DNA from: Alphaproteobacteria bacterium UBA6149
GTDB taxonomy: Bacteria > Pseudomonadota > Alphaproteobacteria > Rickettsiales > UBA998
Direction of reading: 5' to 3'
DNA length: 18,883 nt
Assembly (NCBI GenBank): GCA_002423155.1
Contig: DIUV01000021.1
Location: forward strand, 1 to 18,883
Shown here: one piece after another, positions 8,543 to 16,642 of the stretch
Numbering within the stretch: position 1 is the first letter of the stretch
Layout of the letters: every line of letters begins with the position of its first letter
Notes under the pieces: model-generated
What the model saw: only the letters and a program-made list of their open reading frames with translations
What the model was told of the DNA's origin: nothing
Databases searched by the model: none
Made by a program: the position numbers and the translations under genes

Positions 8543-9161
8543 GATTTTTTTCCTCAGCAATGCGAACAATAATTTTTTTCAAATCAATGCCCGTATAATC
8601 TTTAATAAAATTCCACGCACCCTCACCAAAATAATATTCTCCATTAACACCCTTATATAAAGTCTCCAGTGTTTTTTGAATTCTTATGGCTTGAGCACGA
8701 TTGGGATAATAAAACATAACCCTGATTGGCCTATATCCTGCGGCAGCAATAACTTTTATTCGCGTATGTTCTTTGGTAATATGGTCACCATCTGTAGTAG
8801 CATCTCTCCATTTTATTTCAATTCCATCAATATTTTCTACTAAACAATCTATTTCAAAAGTTTTTGGTTTAGCACCCATTATATTGGGAATTTTAACCAT
8901 TCCCGAGTCTGGATATTTATAGGAAAAACAAATTTTTGCCGCCGATTCTAAAAATGCCCCTGCATATTTATATAAAAATCGTCCCTTGTTTTGATATAAA
9001 TCTATTTTTTTTCCTTCATCATCAGATATTCCCAAAACGGCGTATAAAAGATAATGAGAATTATCATCAGCATCCATTTCAAGGAGGCGACCATCAATCT
9101 TCTTACGAAGTTGATCTTCATAACTATCTGATAATTCTCTTATTTCTTTATATAATTTCAT
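8529..9161 (-). CDS. Type II restriction endonuclease, ApaLI-like (family from memory)
   Basis: This protein of about 210 residues lies directly upstream of a DNA methyltransferase gene on the same strand and is predicted to cut unmodified DNA. A PD-(D/E)xK-like core is visible: FEIDCLVEN followed by GIEIKWRDATTDGDHITKEH, supplying D-x(n)-E-x-K. The block YQNKGRFLYKYAGAFLE and the C-terminal TLETLYKGVNGEYYFG recall the ApaLI family (GTGCAC), but this is from memory, so specificity is unproven. Reading is open from ATG 9173, but a GGAG box sits 6 nt before ATG 9161, so MKLYKEIREL is the preferred start. The gene is markedly AT-rich compared with its neighbours. Confidence 0.75.
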   Translation of the reverse strand: MKLYKEIRELSDSYEDQLRKKIDGRLLEMDADDNSHYLLYAVLGISDDEGKKIDLYQNKGRFLYKYAGAFLESAAKICFSYKYPDSGMVKIPNIMGAKPKTFEIDCLVENIDGIEIKWRDATTDGDHITKEHTRIKVIAAAGYRPIRVMFYYPNRAQAIRIQKTLETLYKGVNGEYYFGEGAWNFIKDYTGIDLKKIIVRIAEEKNHAAK

Positions 9162-9241
9162 AATCAACTCCATACCCTAAATATTGCAGATATAAATAAA
9201 TAATCTAGAGTAATTTTAAAATAATGGATAAGCAGCCGAAA

Positions 9242-11194
9242 TCACTTCCCCCCATTCATCCGCCCCAAAACTAACTCCTCCACACTTTCGGGATTTAGCA
9301 AGGTAGTTATATCACCCAATTTATGAAAATCCTCTGTGCTGGTAATCTCCCCTGCGGCGATTTTGCGTAATATGCGGCGCATGATTTTGCCTGAGCGTGT
9401 TTTGGGTAAAGCAGCGGAAAAATGGATGATGCCTGGTTGAGCCAGGGGGCCGATTTCCTTGCGTACCCATTGGGTTAGTTCTTTGCGTAATGCCTCGCTG
9501 GCGATGACATTATTATGCAAGGTAACATAAGCGTAAATATCTTCTCCTTTTATATCATGCGGATAGCCGACTACCGCTGCCTCGCTGACTAATTCATGGG
9601 CGACTAAGGCAGATTCTATCTCCGCAGTGCCTAAACGATGCCCCGATACGTTGAGCACATCATCCATACGTCCCAAAATCCAATAATAACCATCCGCATC
9701 TCTGCGCGCGGCATCACCAGAGAAATAATATCCTTTATAGGGGTGAAAATAAGTTTCTTCATAGCGCTGATGGTCACCATAAATACTGCGTGCTTGTGAT
9801 GGCCAGCTGGCAGCAATGCATAATGCGCCCTCCCCCTCGCCTTCGATAATCTTACCTTCTGGGCTGATTAATACAGGTTGTACCCCAAAAAATGGCAAAG
9901 TTGCACAACCCGGTTTGGTGGGAATAGCACCGGGTAGCGGAGTAATTAAATGCGCCCCCGTTTCGGTTTGCCACCAAGTATCGACAATGGCGCAATTTTT
10001 TTTGCCAACTTGTTCATTATACCAACGCCAGACTTCGGGGTTTATGGGTTCACCCACTGAACCCAGTACACGTAAAGAGTCCCTTGAAGTTGTTTGTAAA
10101 AACTCATCCCCTGCTTGCATCAGCATCCGCAAAGCGGTGGGTGCGGTGTAAAAACTGGCTACTTTATGTTGGTCTATTATTTGCCAAAAACGTGCTGCAT
10201 CTGGGTAAGTTGGCACCCCTTCAAACATTAAACTGGTCGCACCACAAGCGAGTGGTCCATATAATGTATAACTATGTCCCGTAATCCAACCGACATCAGC
10301 CGTGCACCAGAAGACATCTCCTGCTTTATAATCAAACACATAATAAAAACTCATTGCCGCTTGCAGCAAATAGCCAGCACTGCTGTGCAAAATCCCCTTT
10401 GGTTTGCCGGTGGAGCCTGAAGTATAAAGCACGAATAAGGGATTTTCGGCGGGGAAAGCTTCTGCTTCACAATCATCGCTGATATTCTCTGCCAGCTCAT
10501 GCCACCATACATCACGCCCATCCACCCAATTTACAGGATTGCCAGTGCGTTGAAAAACCAACACTTTTTCTACTAAACCATCCTCACAAGCCGCATCAAT
10601 ATTGGTCTTTAGGGGAATAATTTTGCCGCCGCGCCAGCCTTCATCGGCGGTTATCACTATGCGGCTTTTACAATCCTCAATCCGCCCCTTAATAGATTGT
10701 GCCGAAAAACCACCAAATACTACGGAATGAATCGCCCCAATCCGCGCACAAGCGAGCATCGCGTAAGCAGTTTGCGGAATCATGGGCATATAAATAGTTA
10801 CCGTATCCCCCGTCTTTACCCCTAGTTTTTTTAGCATATTCGCGGTTTTGCAAACTTCTTTATGTAATTGCGCATAAGTTATTATCTGCGACTTTTCTTG
10901 CGGATTATCTCCCACCCAGATAATTGCTGGCTGATTGGCTTTTTCTGCCAGATGCCGATCTATACAATTTTCTGCCACATTGAGCGCCCCATCCGCAAAC
11001 CAGCGAATATTAATTGGGCTTTTGGAGAAATCCGCCTGCTTAATTTGGGTGAAATTTGTCCGCCAGTTAAGAAATCTTTTTGCCTGCTCTGCCCAAAATA
11101 TTTCTGGCTGATTTATAGATTGAGCATAATTTGTCTGATAATCCTCCGCCTTAATATTCGCAGCAGCAAATTGAGAAAGAATATTATTAATCAT
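9242..11194 (-). CDS. acs: Acetyl-CoA synthetase (AMP-forming)
   Basis: This cytosolic enzyme of 650 residues activates acetate with ATP and CoA to acetyl-CoA, through an acetyl-AMP intermediate. It belongs to the ANL adenylate-forming superfamily. The ATP-binding loop LYTSGSTGKPKG and the WWQTETG segment are intact. The C-terminal domain carries PKTRSGKIMRRILRK, in which the lysine at residue 603 is the catalytic lysine that Pat/CobB-type systems acetylate to switch the enzyme off. Length is normal. The frame is also open to a TTG at 11206; I chose ATG 11194, which has a GGA element 8 nt upstream. The restriction-modification genes follow on the same strand after about 80 nt. Confidence 0.96.
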   Translation of the reverse strand: MINNILSQFAAANIKAEDYQTNYAQSINQPEIFWAEQAKRFLNWRTNFTQIKQADFSKSPINIRWFADGALNVAENCIDRHLAEKANQPAIIWVGDNPQEKSQIITYAQLHKEVCKTANMLKKLGVKTGDTVTIYMPMIPQTAYAMLACARIGAIHSVVFGGFSAQSIKGRIEDCKSRIVITADEGWRGGKIIPLKTNIDAACEDGLVEKVLVFQRTGNPVNWVDGRDVWWHELAENISDDCEAEAFPAENPLFVLYTSGSTGKPKGILHSSAGYLLQAAMSFYYVFDYKAGDVFWCTADVGWITGHSYTLYGPLACGATSLMFEGVPTYPDAARFWQIIDQHKVASFYTAPTALRMLMQAGDEFLQTTSRDSLRVLGSVGEPINPEVWRWYNEQVGKKNCAIVDTWWQTETGAHLITPLPGAIPTKPGCATLPFFGVQPVLISPEGKIIEGEGEGALCIAASWPSQARSIYGDHQRYEETYFHPYKGYYFSGDAARRDADGYYWILGRMDDVLNVSGHRLGTAEIESALVAHELVSEAAVVGYPHDIKGEDIYAYVTLHNNVIASEALRKELTQWVRKEIGPLAQPGIIHFSAALPKTRSGKIMRRILRKIAAGEITSTEDFHKLGDITTLLNPESVEELVLGRMNGGK

Positions 11195-11286
11195 AAACTT
11201 ATCCAATCATAAATAATTTTGTTAGCTGCAAATATAATACGCCTTTTTTCCGCATTTAACTATATTTATTCTTAAGAAATATTCTG

Positions 11287-11451
11287 CTAACTCCCTCTCC
11301 CTCTAGGAGAGGGCTGGGATGAGGGAAGCTTCTACAAACTGGTTATTGATTTATTCTACAAGCTATCGTCACACACAAAATTCAGAACAAACCTTTGTTT
11401 TTATTGATACTTCCCTCACCCCGACCCTCTCCCAGAGGGAGAGGGGGTTAG
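11287..11451. repeat. REPIN-like pair of facing REP-type hairpins
   Basis: Two 42-nt copies lie in opposite orientation at 11287-11328 and 11410-11451, matching at 37 of 42 positions when one is reverse-complemented. They are separated by 81 nt. Each contains a short pyrimidine/purine palindrome (CCTCTCC...GGAGAGG) and a GTGAGGGAAG-like tail that points to the middle. Such paired REP elements are usually non-autonomous and dispersed in genomes. A second, interrupted pair from the same family lies at 13981-14492. Confidence 0.85.
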
Positions 11452-11619
11452 AAGAGAATTTTTTTCGTCATCTTTACTGAAATTAAATAAACACTTAACG
11501 TAACGTAAGAGTTTTTGATTTATCCTACAAAATAAGGAAAGAGAATTTAACTTCTCTTATCTAAAAAGCCGCGCAGGTAGATGCGGTATTAACAACATGT
11601 AAAGATAGGAAATCAAATC
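11452..11619 (+). other. Flagellin leader region
   Basis: No gene is seen here. A short direct repeat, TAACGTAACGTAA, begins near 11496. A hairpin with stem AAGAGAA/TTCTCTT lies near 11539-11560, and the ribosome-binding site AGGA at 11607-11610 is 9 nt before the flagellin ATG. I could not find a convincing sigma54 (GG-N10-GC) or sigma28 promoter. The hairpin in a long leader would fit post-transcriptional control as known for alphaproteobacterial flagellins (FlbT/FlaF), but that is only inference. Confidence 0.4.
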
Positions 11620-13968
11620 ATGGCATCGTCGAACATATCTAGTAATTTATCTTCAGGTATTTATTCTGGTTTATTTAGTTTAAACCGCGCAACCAATAGA
11701 GCAGCTGCTTCCACCGAACGTTTATCATCAGGAAATCGCCTGGTTCGTGCAGGTGATGATGTCGCGGCGATGTCTATATCTACAGGTTTACGCTCTCGTG
11801 TGAGTAGCTTAACGCAAGCCCTAAGCAATGCCACCCAAGCCGATAGTTTTTTACAAACCGCCTATTCAGGCTTAAGCAATATTAATGATTTGCTTGATAG
11901 CATGACCGCACTTGCCACCCAAGCAAATTCTGGTTCACTGACTGCTACAGATTTAGCTCATTTACAAACCAGTTTTGATAGTTACAAAGACCAGATAGAT
12001 AGCCTAGCCGCCAATACATCTTTTGGCAATGTAACATTATTAGATGGCAGCATTTCCGATGCAAATAACGTTAGCACTTATGACACCGCAGCTACCCAAG
12101 CTACAGGATTAATTACTTTTACAGGCGCAATTGCCGCGGCAAGTGGTCTTACCGTACAAATCAACGGGGTGGATTTAACTGAAGGGGTAGATTTTACTGG
12201 CGCTGCCACTACTACAGATACAGCAACCGCTATTGCCAATGCTATTAACACTTCCACCAATTCTCGCATATCCCAAGTTTCCGCTCTGGCAGGTGGTAGC
12301 GGAGTTACCTTAACCGCTCGTGCTGGTGGTAGCCTCGGCAATGCAATTACTATCAATAAATCTGCATCTACGGCAACCGCGAGTTTCACTGTTGGTGGTG
12401 GCAGCACAGCTAATGCTGGGGTTTTCAGCCTAACTGGCGGCACTAATTCTGGACTAACCTCCACTTCCGTATCCGCCAGCGGCACAATTGGCGATGCGCT
12501 AGTAAATACACAAAGCCAAACTTCTGGCTCAACTAGCTTTACGCTAACCGGTTTACCCACTGCCAACGATACTTTTACCATTGATAATGGTAATGGTGGT
12601 TCAACTACCTTCACCTTTAAAGCCCTTGCTGGCGCTTCCGACGAAGTAACTATTGGCGCAACTGCTGATGAAACTTTGCAAAACCTGGTTTCCACTATTT
12701 CCCAATATACCGCAGGTACCGATAATCGTTTTATCTTAAATCAATTAGATTTAGTACAAAACGGCACTACTTTAACTATAAAAAACAAAAATATTGGCAA
12801 CCCGACCGAACTAGACGGCGCAACCGCAGTGAGTGTTTCTACCGCACTTACTGGTGCTGTAGGCACGCTAACCTCCGCAACCATTACGGGCGGAACCAAC
12901 ACGGGGGTAAATGCTTCTGGGGTTACCAATAAAGATTTTATTGGTACGGTTTCTGGCTTTAGCGCCACTTATAACTCCGCAGATAATTTGACCGCTAGCA
13001 TAACGGTAGGTAGCTACACTTACCAAGCCACTATCAGCGATACTACTCCGGGGGTAAATACTACGACGCGCTTTAAATCTACCACCAATGGCGGCGGATA
13101 TTTTGATGTACAATTAGCCAGCGCAGGTGGTATGGCAGTAGCAAATCAGGCAAATGCCGATACTTATGCCAGCCATTTAGACGCTGCATTTTCTGGTCTA
13201 AGCTTCTCACAAACACGTTTCGTAAGCGATTTCGCCGCTACAGGTAACTTAACTGGTGCCAGCGTTGAAATAAAATCTGACGATTTTTCTACGGGTACTA
13301 CAGTGGATAATGTTACAGTAACCGCATCTCCTGGTGGCGGCGTAGCTCCTGTTATCCAGCTACAAGTAAATGGCGAGACTTTCCGTAGCAACTCAAACTT
13401 AGAAAACAATATTGCTGAAAATCAGGTGATTGAATTAACCAGCAGCACCAGCAGCAATAAAGTAACTATACGCATGGGCAATTTTTCCAATGATATTTCT
13501 GACGATACTAATGCAGCAACCTTTCAAAGCTTACTCAGAAGCAATTTTGGGGTAGGCACTGGCAATAGCTCGGTATCTTTCCAAGTTGGTTCTAGCAGCA
13601 GCGATACTTTAGATATATCCATAGGCAGTGCTAGCAGTGATAGTTTATTTAACGGGCAAACTTTGGATATAACCAGTGTAGCGGATTCCGCAATCGCCCT
13701 CACGGCACTCAGCACCGCTTCTAATACTATTCTAGGCATGATGACCTCTGTCGGCGCATTACAAGAACGCAGCCAAATTATTAGCAGCAATCTAAGTTCA
13801 TCTATAACTGAACAAGAGGCAGCTCGCAGTGCTCTGGCAGATACAGACGTAGCCGCAGAAAGCATAAGTTTGGCTCTTAGCATAGTACAATCACAAAGCG
13901 CAATCGCTGCCATTGCCCAAACCCAGCAATTACAAACTTCTTTACTGGATTTGATAAACAATAATTAA
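11620..13968 (+). CDS. Large flagellin
   Basis: This 782-residue protein is a flagellar filament subunit, secreted through the flagellar type III apparatus. The N-terminal D0/D1 region (about residues 1-145) has the classic pattern: LSSGNRLVRAGDDVAAMSIS, then LQTAYSGLSNINDLLDSM and LATQANSG. The C-terminal D1/D0 region (about 700-782) shows ALADTDVAAESISLALSIVQSQS and ends in LLDLINNN. Between them are roughly 550 residues of Ser/Thr/Gly-rich beta sequence, far larger than the central part of a typical 270-500 residue flagellin. It contains at least two related Flagellin_IN-like blocks, each ending in a GGTN(S/T)G motif. There is no cysteine. No other flagellar gene is in the window, so it is an orphan locus. 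Confidence 0.93.
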   Translation: MASSNISSNLSSGIYSGLFSLNRATNRAAASTERLSSGNRLVRAGDDVAAMSISTGLRSRVSSLTQALSNATQADSFLQTAYSGLSNINDLLDSMTALATQANSGSLTATDLAHLQTSFDSYKDQIDSLAANTSFGNVTLLDGSISDANNVSTYDTAATQATGLITFTGAIAAASGLTVQINGVDLTEGVDFTGAATTTDTATAIANAINTSTNSRISQVSALAGGSGVTLTARAGGSLGNAITINKSASTATASFTVGGGSTANAGVFSLTGGTNSGLTSTSVSASGTIGDALVNTQSQTSGSTSFTLTGLPTANDTFTIDNGNGGSTTFTFKALAGASDEVTIGATADETLQNLVSTISQYTAGTDNRFILNQLDLVQNGTTLTIKNKNIGNPTELDGATAVSVSTALTGAVGTLTSATITGGTNTGVNASGVTNKDFIGTVSGFSATYNSADNLTASITVGSYTYQATISDTTPGVNTTTRFKSTTNGGGYFDVQLASAGGMAVANQANADTYASHLDAAFSGLSFSQTRFVSDFAATGNLTGASVEIKSDDFSTGTTVDNVTVTASPGGGVAPVIQLQVNGETFRSNSNLENNIAENQVIELTSSTSSNKVTIRMGNFSNDISDDTNAATFQSLLRSNFGVGTGNSSVSFQVGSSSSDTLDISIGSASSDSLFNGQTLDITSVADSAIALTALSTASNTILGMMTSVGALQERSQIISSNLSSSITEQEAARSALADTDVAAESISLALSIVQSQSAIAAIAQTQQLQTSLLDLINNN

Positions 13969-13982
13969 ACAGCACTTCTTCC

Positions 13983-14003
13983 CCCTCTCCCTCTGGGAGA
14001 GGG
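13983..14003 (+). terminator. Hairpin just after the flagellin stop, possible terminator
   Basis: A perfect 9-bp stem, CCCTCTCCC/GGGAGAGGG with a TCT loop, begins 14 nt after the flagellin stop codon. It belongs to a REP-type copy (13981-14018). No U-tract follows, so it is more likely an mRNA 3'-end stabiliser or a Rho-assisted end than an intrinsic terminator. Confidence 0.4.
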
Positions 14004-14041
14004 ACGGGGTGAGGGAAGTCTAACTAAAATATAACAATTAC

Positions 14042-14428
14042 CACCCTACACGACAGCACTATTAACAACCACCATCACATTGAATAAAAATGATTTTTTG
14101 CAAAAGCCAATCCGTTGTCATACCGCCCTGCGGCCACTACTGTCCAATTAAAATTAAAAAGGTTTATATTGTATATCTATCTGTATTAAAACAACTCTCC
14201 GTCGTCATCCCCGCCTTGTGCGGGGATCTAGGGCTACAAATTAGGTCTTTTTTGTGTCCCGAGATCCCCGCACAAGGCGGGGATGACGACAGAGAGCATT
14301 GATATATATAAATAAATTTAATTGGACAGTAGTGGCCCTGCATAGGTATGACAACGGATGGATCTACCATATAATTTGCTGTTATATAATGTAAAATCAT
14401 ATTGTTAATAGTACTGTCGTGTAGGGTG
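14042..14428. mobile_element. 387-bp nested-palindrome MITE with 9-bp target duplication
   Basis: The terminal inverted repeats at 14042-14068 and 14402-14428 start CACCCTACACGACAG and match at 26 of 27 positions. The element is bordered by identical 9-bp direct repeats, AACAATTAC, at 14033-14041 and 14429-14437. Inside is a second inverted pair (about 14109-14153 with 14315-14360, containing CCACTACTGTCCAATTAAA). Inside that is a third pair (14195-14229 with 14262-14296, 34 of 35 matching), whose arms themselves contain CCCCGC...GCGGGG. There is no transposase, and the short open frames within it are by-products of the palindrome. It must have been moved in trans. Confidence 0.88.
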
Positions 14429-14558
14429 AACAATTACATATTTTGGAGAGAGTTCCCTCACCCCTCCCTCTCCCAAAGGGAGAGGGGGTTAGTCCTCATT
14501 TTTGGAGATTTCTTGGCTAAATAAGAATCCCACTTCTGATGACAAAGAGGGAGAAAAC

Positions 14559-14586
14559 TTGACTTGTGTTTTTTGTCCAGTATCCT
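14559..14586 (+). promoter_or_regulatory. Candidate sigma70 promoter for the glycosyltransferase-ygfZ pair
   Basis: TTGACT at 14559-14564 and TATCCT at 14581-14586 are 16 nt apart, and the next start codon is at 14621. This is the only good -35/-10 pair between the interrupted REPIN and the glycosyltransferase gene. The remaining sequence from 14493 shows no gene. Predicted by eye. Confidence 0.4.
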
Positions 14587-14620
14587 CGCCTACCAAGATA
14601 AAGTGCACAGATAAGTCATA

Positions 14621-15700
14621 ATGCGTATAATTAATATAATGTTAGAACCAGAACTCAGCAGCTCTAGCTTGGTGATGTTGGATTATCTGGAAGGTTTAAG
14701 CAAAATCGGACACCAAGTCTCGGTTATTACCTCCCCACAAGCGGCGATTAATTCTAGCTTGAGCTATATAAAAAATATTTCGCATCTTATCTTGCGCCAA
14801 TCAGCAATTTGTAAAAAGCTAAAAATAACCGACCCTTTCCTGCCGCGTCGCCTACAATCGGCTTGCCGCTTATTACGCGCAGAAATAATCATCGTGCATG
14901 GAGCTGAAAGCTTGGGCATTAGCCAAAGAACCTTTAAAAACATCCCCCTAATCTTAGTTGCCCACGCGCCTAATCTGCCAGATTTAACCAATGTAAAAGC
15001 GATTTTCGTCAGCACTCGCGCTTTATTAAGCAAAATACTTAACGAAAAAAATATTGCCGATAAAATACCTCCCGAACAAGTATTTTTCAGCCCCCGCATG
15101 GTCTCCATGCATGGGGGATTTGTACGCGCCAGCCGCCGCACCACCCCAATTATCGGAGCAGTATTCCCCGCGCAAAAAGATGCAAAAGAAGAAGATACCC
15201 GTGATGATGAAGAAGAATTCATCCGCGCATTAGGTTTTTTGCGCGATAAAGGCTTGCAATTTCAAATCTTAATTGCCTCGCAAGATAGCAACCGCATGCG
15301 CCGCATGGCACGCCCCTTCCACTTAGAAGAAAACATCATCTGGGAAGATAAACTCACTAATTTTAATGAGTTCTTTGATAAAATTGACCTATTATGCCTG
15401 TGCGGAAGCTTTGGCGGAAGCGGTGTGGTTCTGCTGGAAGCGATGGCAGAAAAATTACCTATTTTAGCGGTGGGCGGAGAAACAATTGACGATTTTGCCA
15501 GACATGGCGAAAATTGTTTGCGCCTAGGCTATATGGAAGCCACCGCCCTTGCCGATGCGCTTACCTGGCTATTAGAAAATGAAACCAAAGCACGCGATAT
15601 GGGTAAAGAAGCACATAATTTTGTCAGAAATAATTTTGAGATGAAATTACAAAGCCAACAAATAACCAAAATATTAGAACAGTTTGCAATAAAACAATGA
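14621..15700 (+). CDS. GT-B type glycosyltransferase (group 1/GT4-like)
   Basis: This 359-residue protein is predicted to transfer a sugar from a nucleotide-sugar donor to an unknown acceptor, probably in envelope polysaccharide or protein glycosylation. The N-terminus MRIINIMLEPELSSSSLVMLDYLEGLSKIGHQVSVIT (shown in part: LSKIGHQVSVIT) resembles the first Rossmann half of GT-B enzymes. The donor-binding region is GGSGVVLLEAMAEKLPILAVGG at about residues 266-287, with the typical G-G-x-G...E pattern, followed by a C-terminal helix pair. An acidic linker (EEDTRDDEEE) sits between the halves. The TGA stop overlaps the ATG of the next gene by 4 bp. The short leader lacks a strong ribosome-binding site. 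The acceptor cannot be inferred. Confidence 0.75.
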   Translation: MRIINIMLEPELSSSSLVMLDYLEGLSKIGHQVSVITSPQAAINSSLSYIKNISHLILRQSAICKKLKITDPFLPRRLQSACRLLRAEIIIVHGAESLGISQRTFKNIPLILVAHAPNLPDLTNVKAIFVSTRALLSKILNEKNIADKIPPEQVFFSPRMVSMHGGFVRASRRTTPIIGAVFPAQKDAKEEDTRDDEEEFIRALGFLRDKGLQFQILIASQDSNRMRRMARPFHLEENIIWEDKLTNFNEFFDKIDLLCLCGSFGGSGVVLLEAMAEKLPILAVGGETIDDFARHGENCLRLGYMEATALADALTWLLENETKARDMGKEAHNFVRNNFEMKLQSQQITKILEQFAIKQ

Positions 15701-16530
15701 ACGAACATACAGCCAATACAGTTAATATAGTTAATATAGTTAATATAGTTGATTTAATTGACCGAGCTATCATCAGCATCAAAGGCGCTGATGCGGCTGA
15801 TTTTTTGCAAAGCCTGGTAAGTAATGATGTAAGAAAACTGGAGCAGCAACCCATCATCTTCACTGCCCTACTCTCTCCCCAAGGAAAATTTTTGTTTGAT
15901 TTCTTTGTGACAAAACAAGCAGATGGTTTATTGCTAGACGTAAATTCCAGCCGCGCAGAAGAATTATTCAAAATCCTTTCTCGTTATAAATTACGCGCAA
16001 AAATTGAACTGGAACTACTAAGTAATTGGGGAGTTAGCGTAAAATTTCCTGCTCAGGCTAGCGAAAACGCCTACCTAGACCCTCGCCTAGTTGAACTAGG
16101 CACACGAACCATCGCACCGATTGCAACATTACCCACCGCAACTGCAAGCGCAAAAACATATGAAAAACATAGACTTAACTTGGGGATACCCGATGGAGCG
16201 CAAGATGCCATACCAGAGCGCAGCTTTTTATTGGAACTTGGCTACGAACAATTGAACGGCGTATCCTTTAATAAAGGCTGCTATGTTGGACAAGAAGTAA
16301 CCGCCAGAAGTAAACATCGAGGAGAATTGAATAAACATATTTTTCAAATATTTGCAGAAACAGATTTACCCCCATCAGGCAGCGAAATCACCAACCAAGA
16401 ACGCATACTCGGCGAGATGCGCTCCTCTAACGAAACTATAGGCTTAGCTATTTTACGCAAAGAAGCAGCACAGGAAAAATTATGGGCTGGCGGAGTGGAA
16501 ATAACTGCGAGAATGCCGAAATGGTGGTAA
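15697..16530 (+). CDS. ygfZ: Folate-binding protein YgfZ (GcvT-like, Fe-S cluster maintenance)
   Basis: This 277-residue protein belongs to the GcvT-related YgfZ/IBA57 family, which binds tetrahydrofolate and supports assembly or repair of certain iron-sulfur enzymes. The diagnostic motif NKGCYVGQEVTAR is at about residues 192-204 and keeps the essential cysteine. The N-terminal DRAIISIKGADAADFLQSLVSND is the usual start of the domain, and length is within the family range. The ATG overlaps the upstream glycosyltransferase stop (ATGA), so the pair is translationally coupled. A 9-bp tandem repeat (GTTAATATA, three copies from 15721) encodes an extra NIVNIVNIV near the N-terminus. Confidence 0.9.
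   Translation: MNEHTANTVNIVNIVNIVDLIDRAIISIKGADAADFLQSLVSNDVRKLEQQPIIFTALLSPQGKFLFDFFVTKQADGLLLDVNSSRAEELFKILSRYKLRAKIELELLSNWGVSVKFPAQASENAYLDPRLVELGTRTIAPIATLPTATASAKTYEKHRLNLGIPDGAQDAIPERSFLLELGYEQLNGVSFNKGCYVGQEVTARSKHRGELNKHIFQIFAETDLPPSGSEITNQERILGEMRSSNETIGLAILRKEAAQEKLWAGGVEITARMPKWW
15721..15749 (+). repeat. 9-bp tandem repeat inside ygfZ
   Basis: Three perfect copies of GTTAATATA plus a partial fourth encode the repeated tripeptide V-N-I. Changes in copy number would stay in frame, so this would alter length and not switch the gene on or off. It lies ahead of the conserved folate-binding fold. Confidence 0.8.
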
Positions 16531-16600
16531 AAATAGTTAAAATAATTTGACGGCAATATAAAACATGTCTATAATTAGCGAGTTAGTTATTCTACTAATA

Positions 16601-16617
16601 AAAACATCTTATGTTTT
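16601..16617 (+). terminator. Weak hairpin after ygfZ
   Basis: AAAACAT and ATGTTTT form a 7-bp A/T-rich stem around a CTT loop, about 70 nt after the ygfZ stop, followed by ATT. It is too AT-rich to be a confident intrinsic terminator, but it is the only stem before the MITE. Confidence 0.25.
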
Positions 16618-16642
16618 ATTCTCAATCGTAATTTTATAGCCA

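Larger units (their letters stand above)
13981..14492. repeat. Second REPIN-like pair, interrupted by a MITE
   Basis: One REP copy lies at 13981-14018 and an inverted partner at 14453-14492, both of the same family as the pair at 11287-11451. The space between them is filled by a 387-bp palindromic element with a 9-bp duplication. If that element and one duplicate are removed, the two REP copies are only about 38 nt apart, like an ordinary REPIN. This gives the order of events: REPIN first, MITE later. Confidence 0.8.

Noticed and set aside
9174..9241. Regulatory controller gene for the restriction-modification pair
   Set aside because: The 68-bp spacer is too short for a C protein and shows no C-box-like symmetry.
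11452..11619. Sigma54 or sigma28 promoter for the flagellin gene
   Set aside because: No GG-N10-GC pair or TAAA-N15-GCCGATAA-like sequence was found in the leader.
12078..12968. Long open frames on the minus strand within the flagellin gene
   Set aside because: They are shadows of the Thr/Ser/Ala-rich flagellin codons; they give Val/Pro-rich sequence with no domain pattern and no ribosome-binding site.
14090..14433. Short open frames on both strands inside the 387-bp MITE
   Set aside because: The two translations mirror each other because the DNA is palindromic. They contain no recognisable motif and no ribosome-binding site.
13981..14492. Possible CRISPR array from repeated GGGAGAGGG-type units
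   Set aside because: Only two inverted copies flank a MITE. There are no regularly spaced direct repeats and no cas genes.
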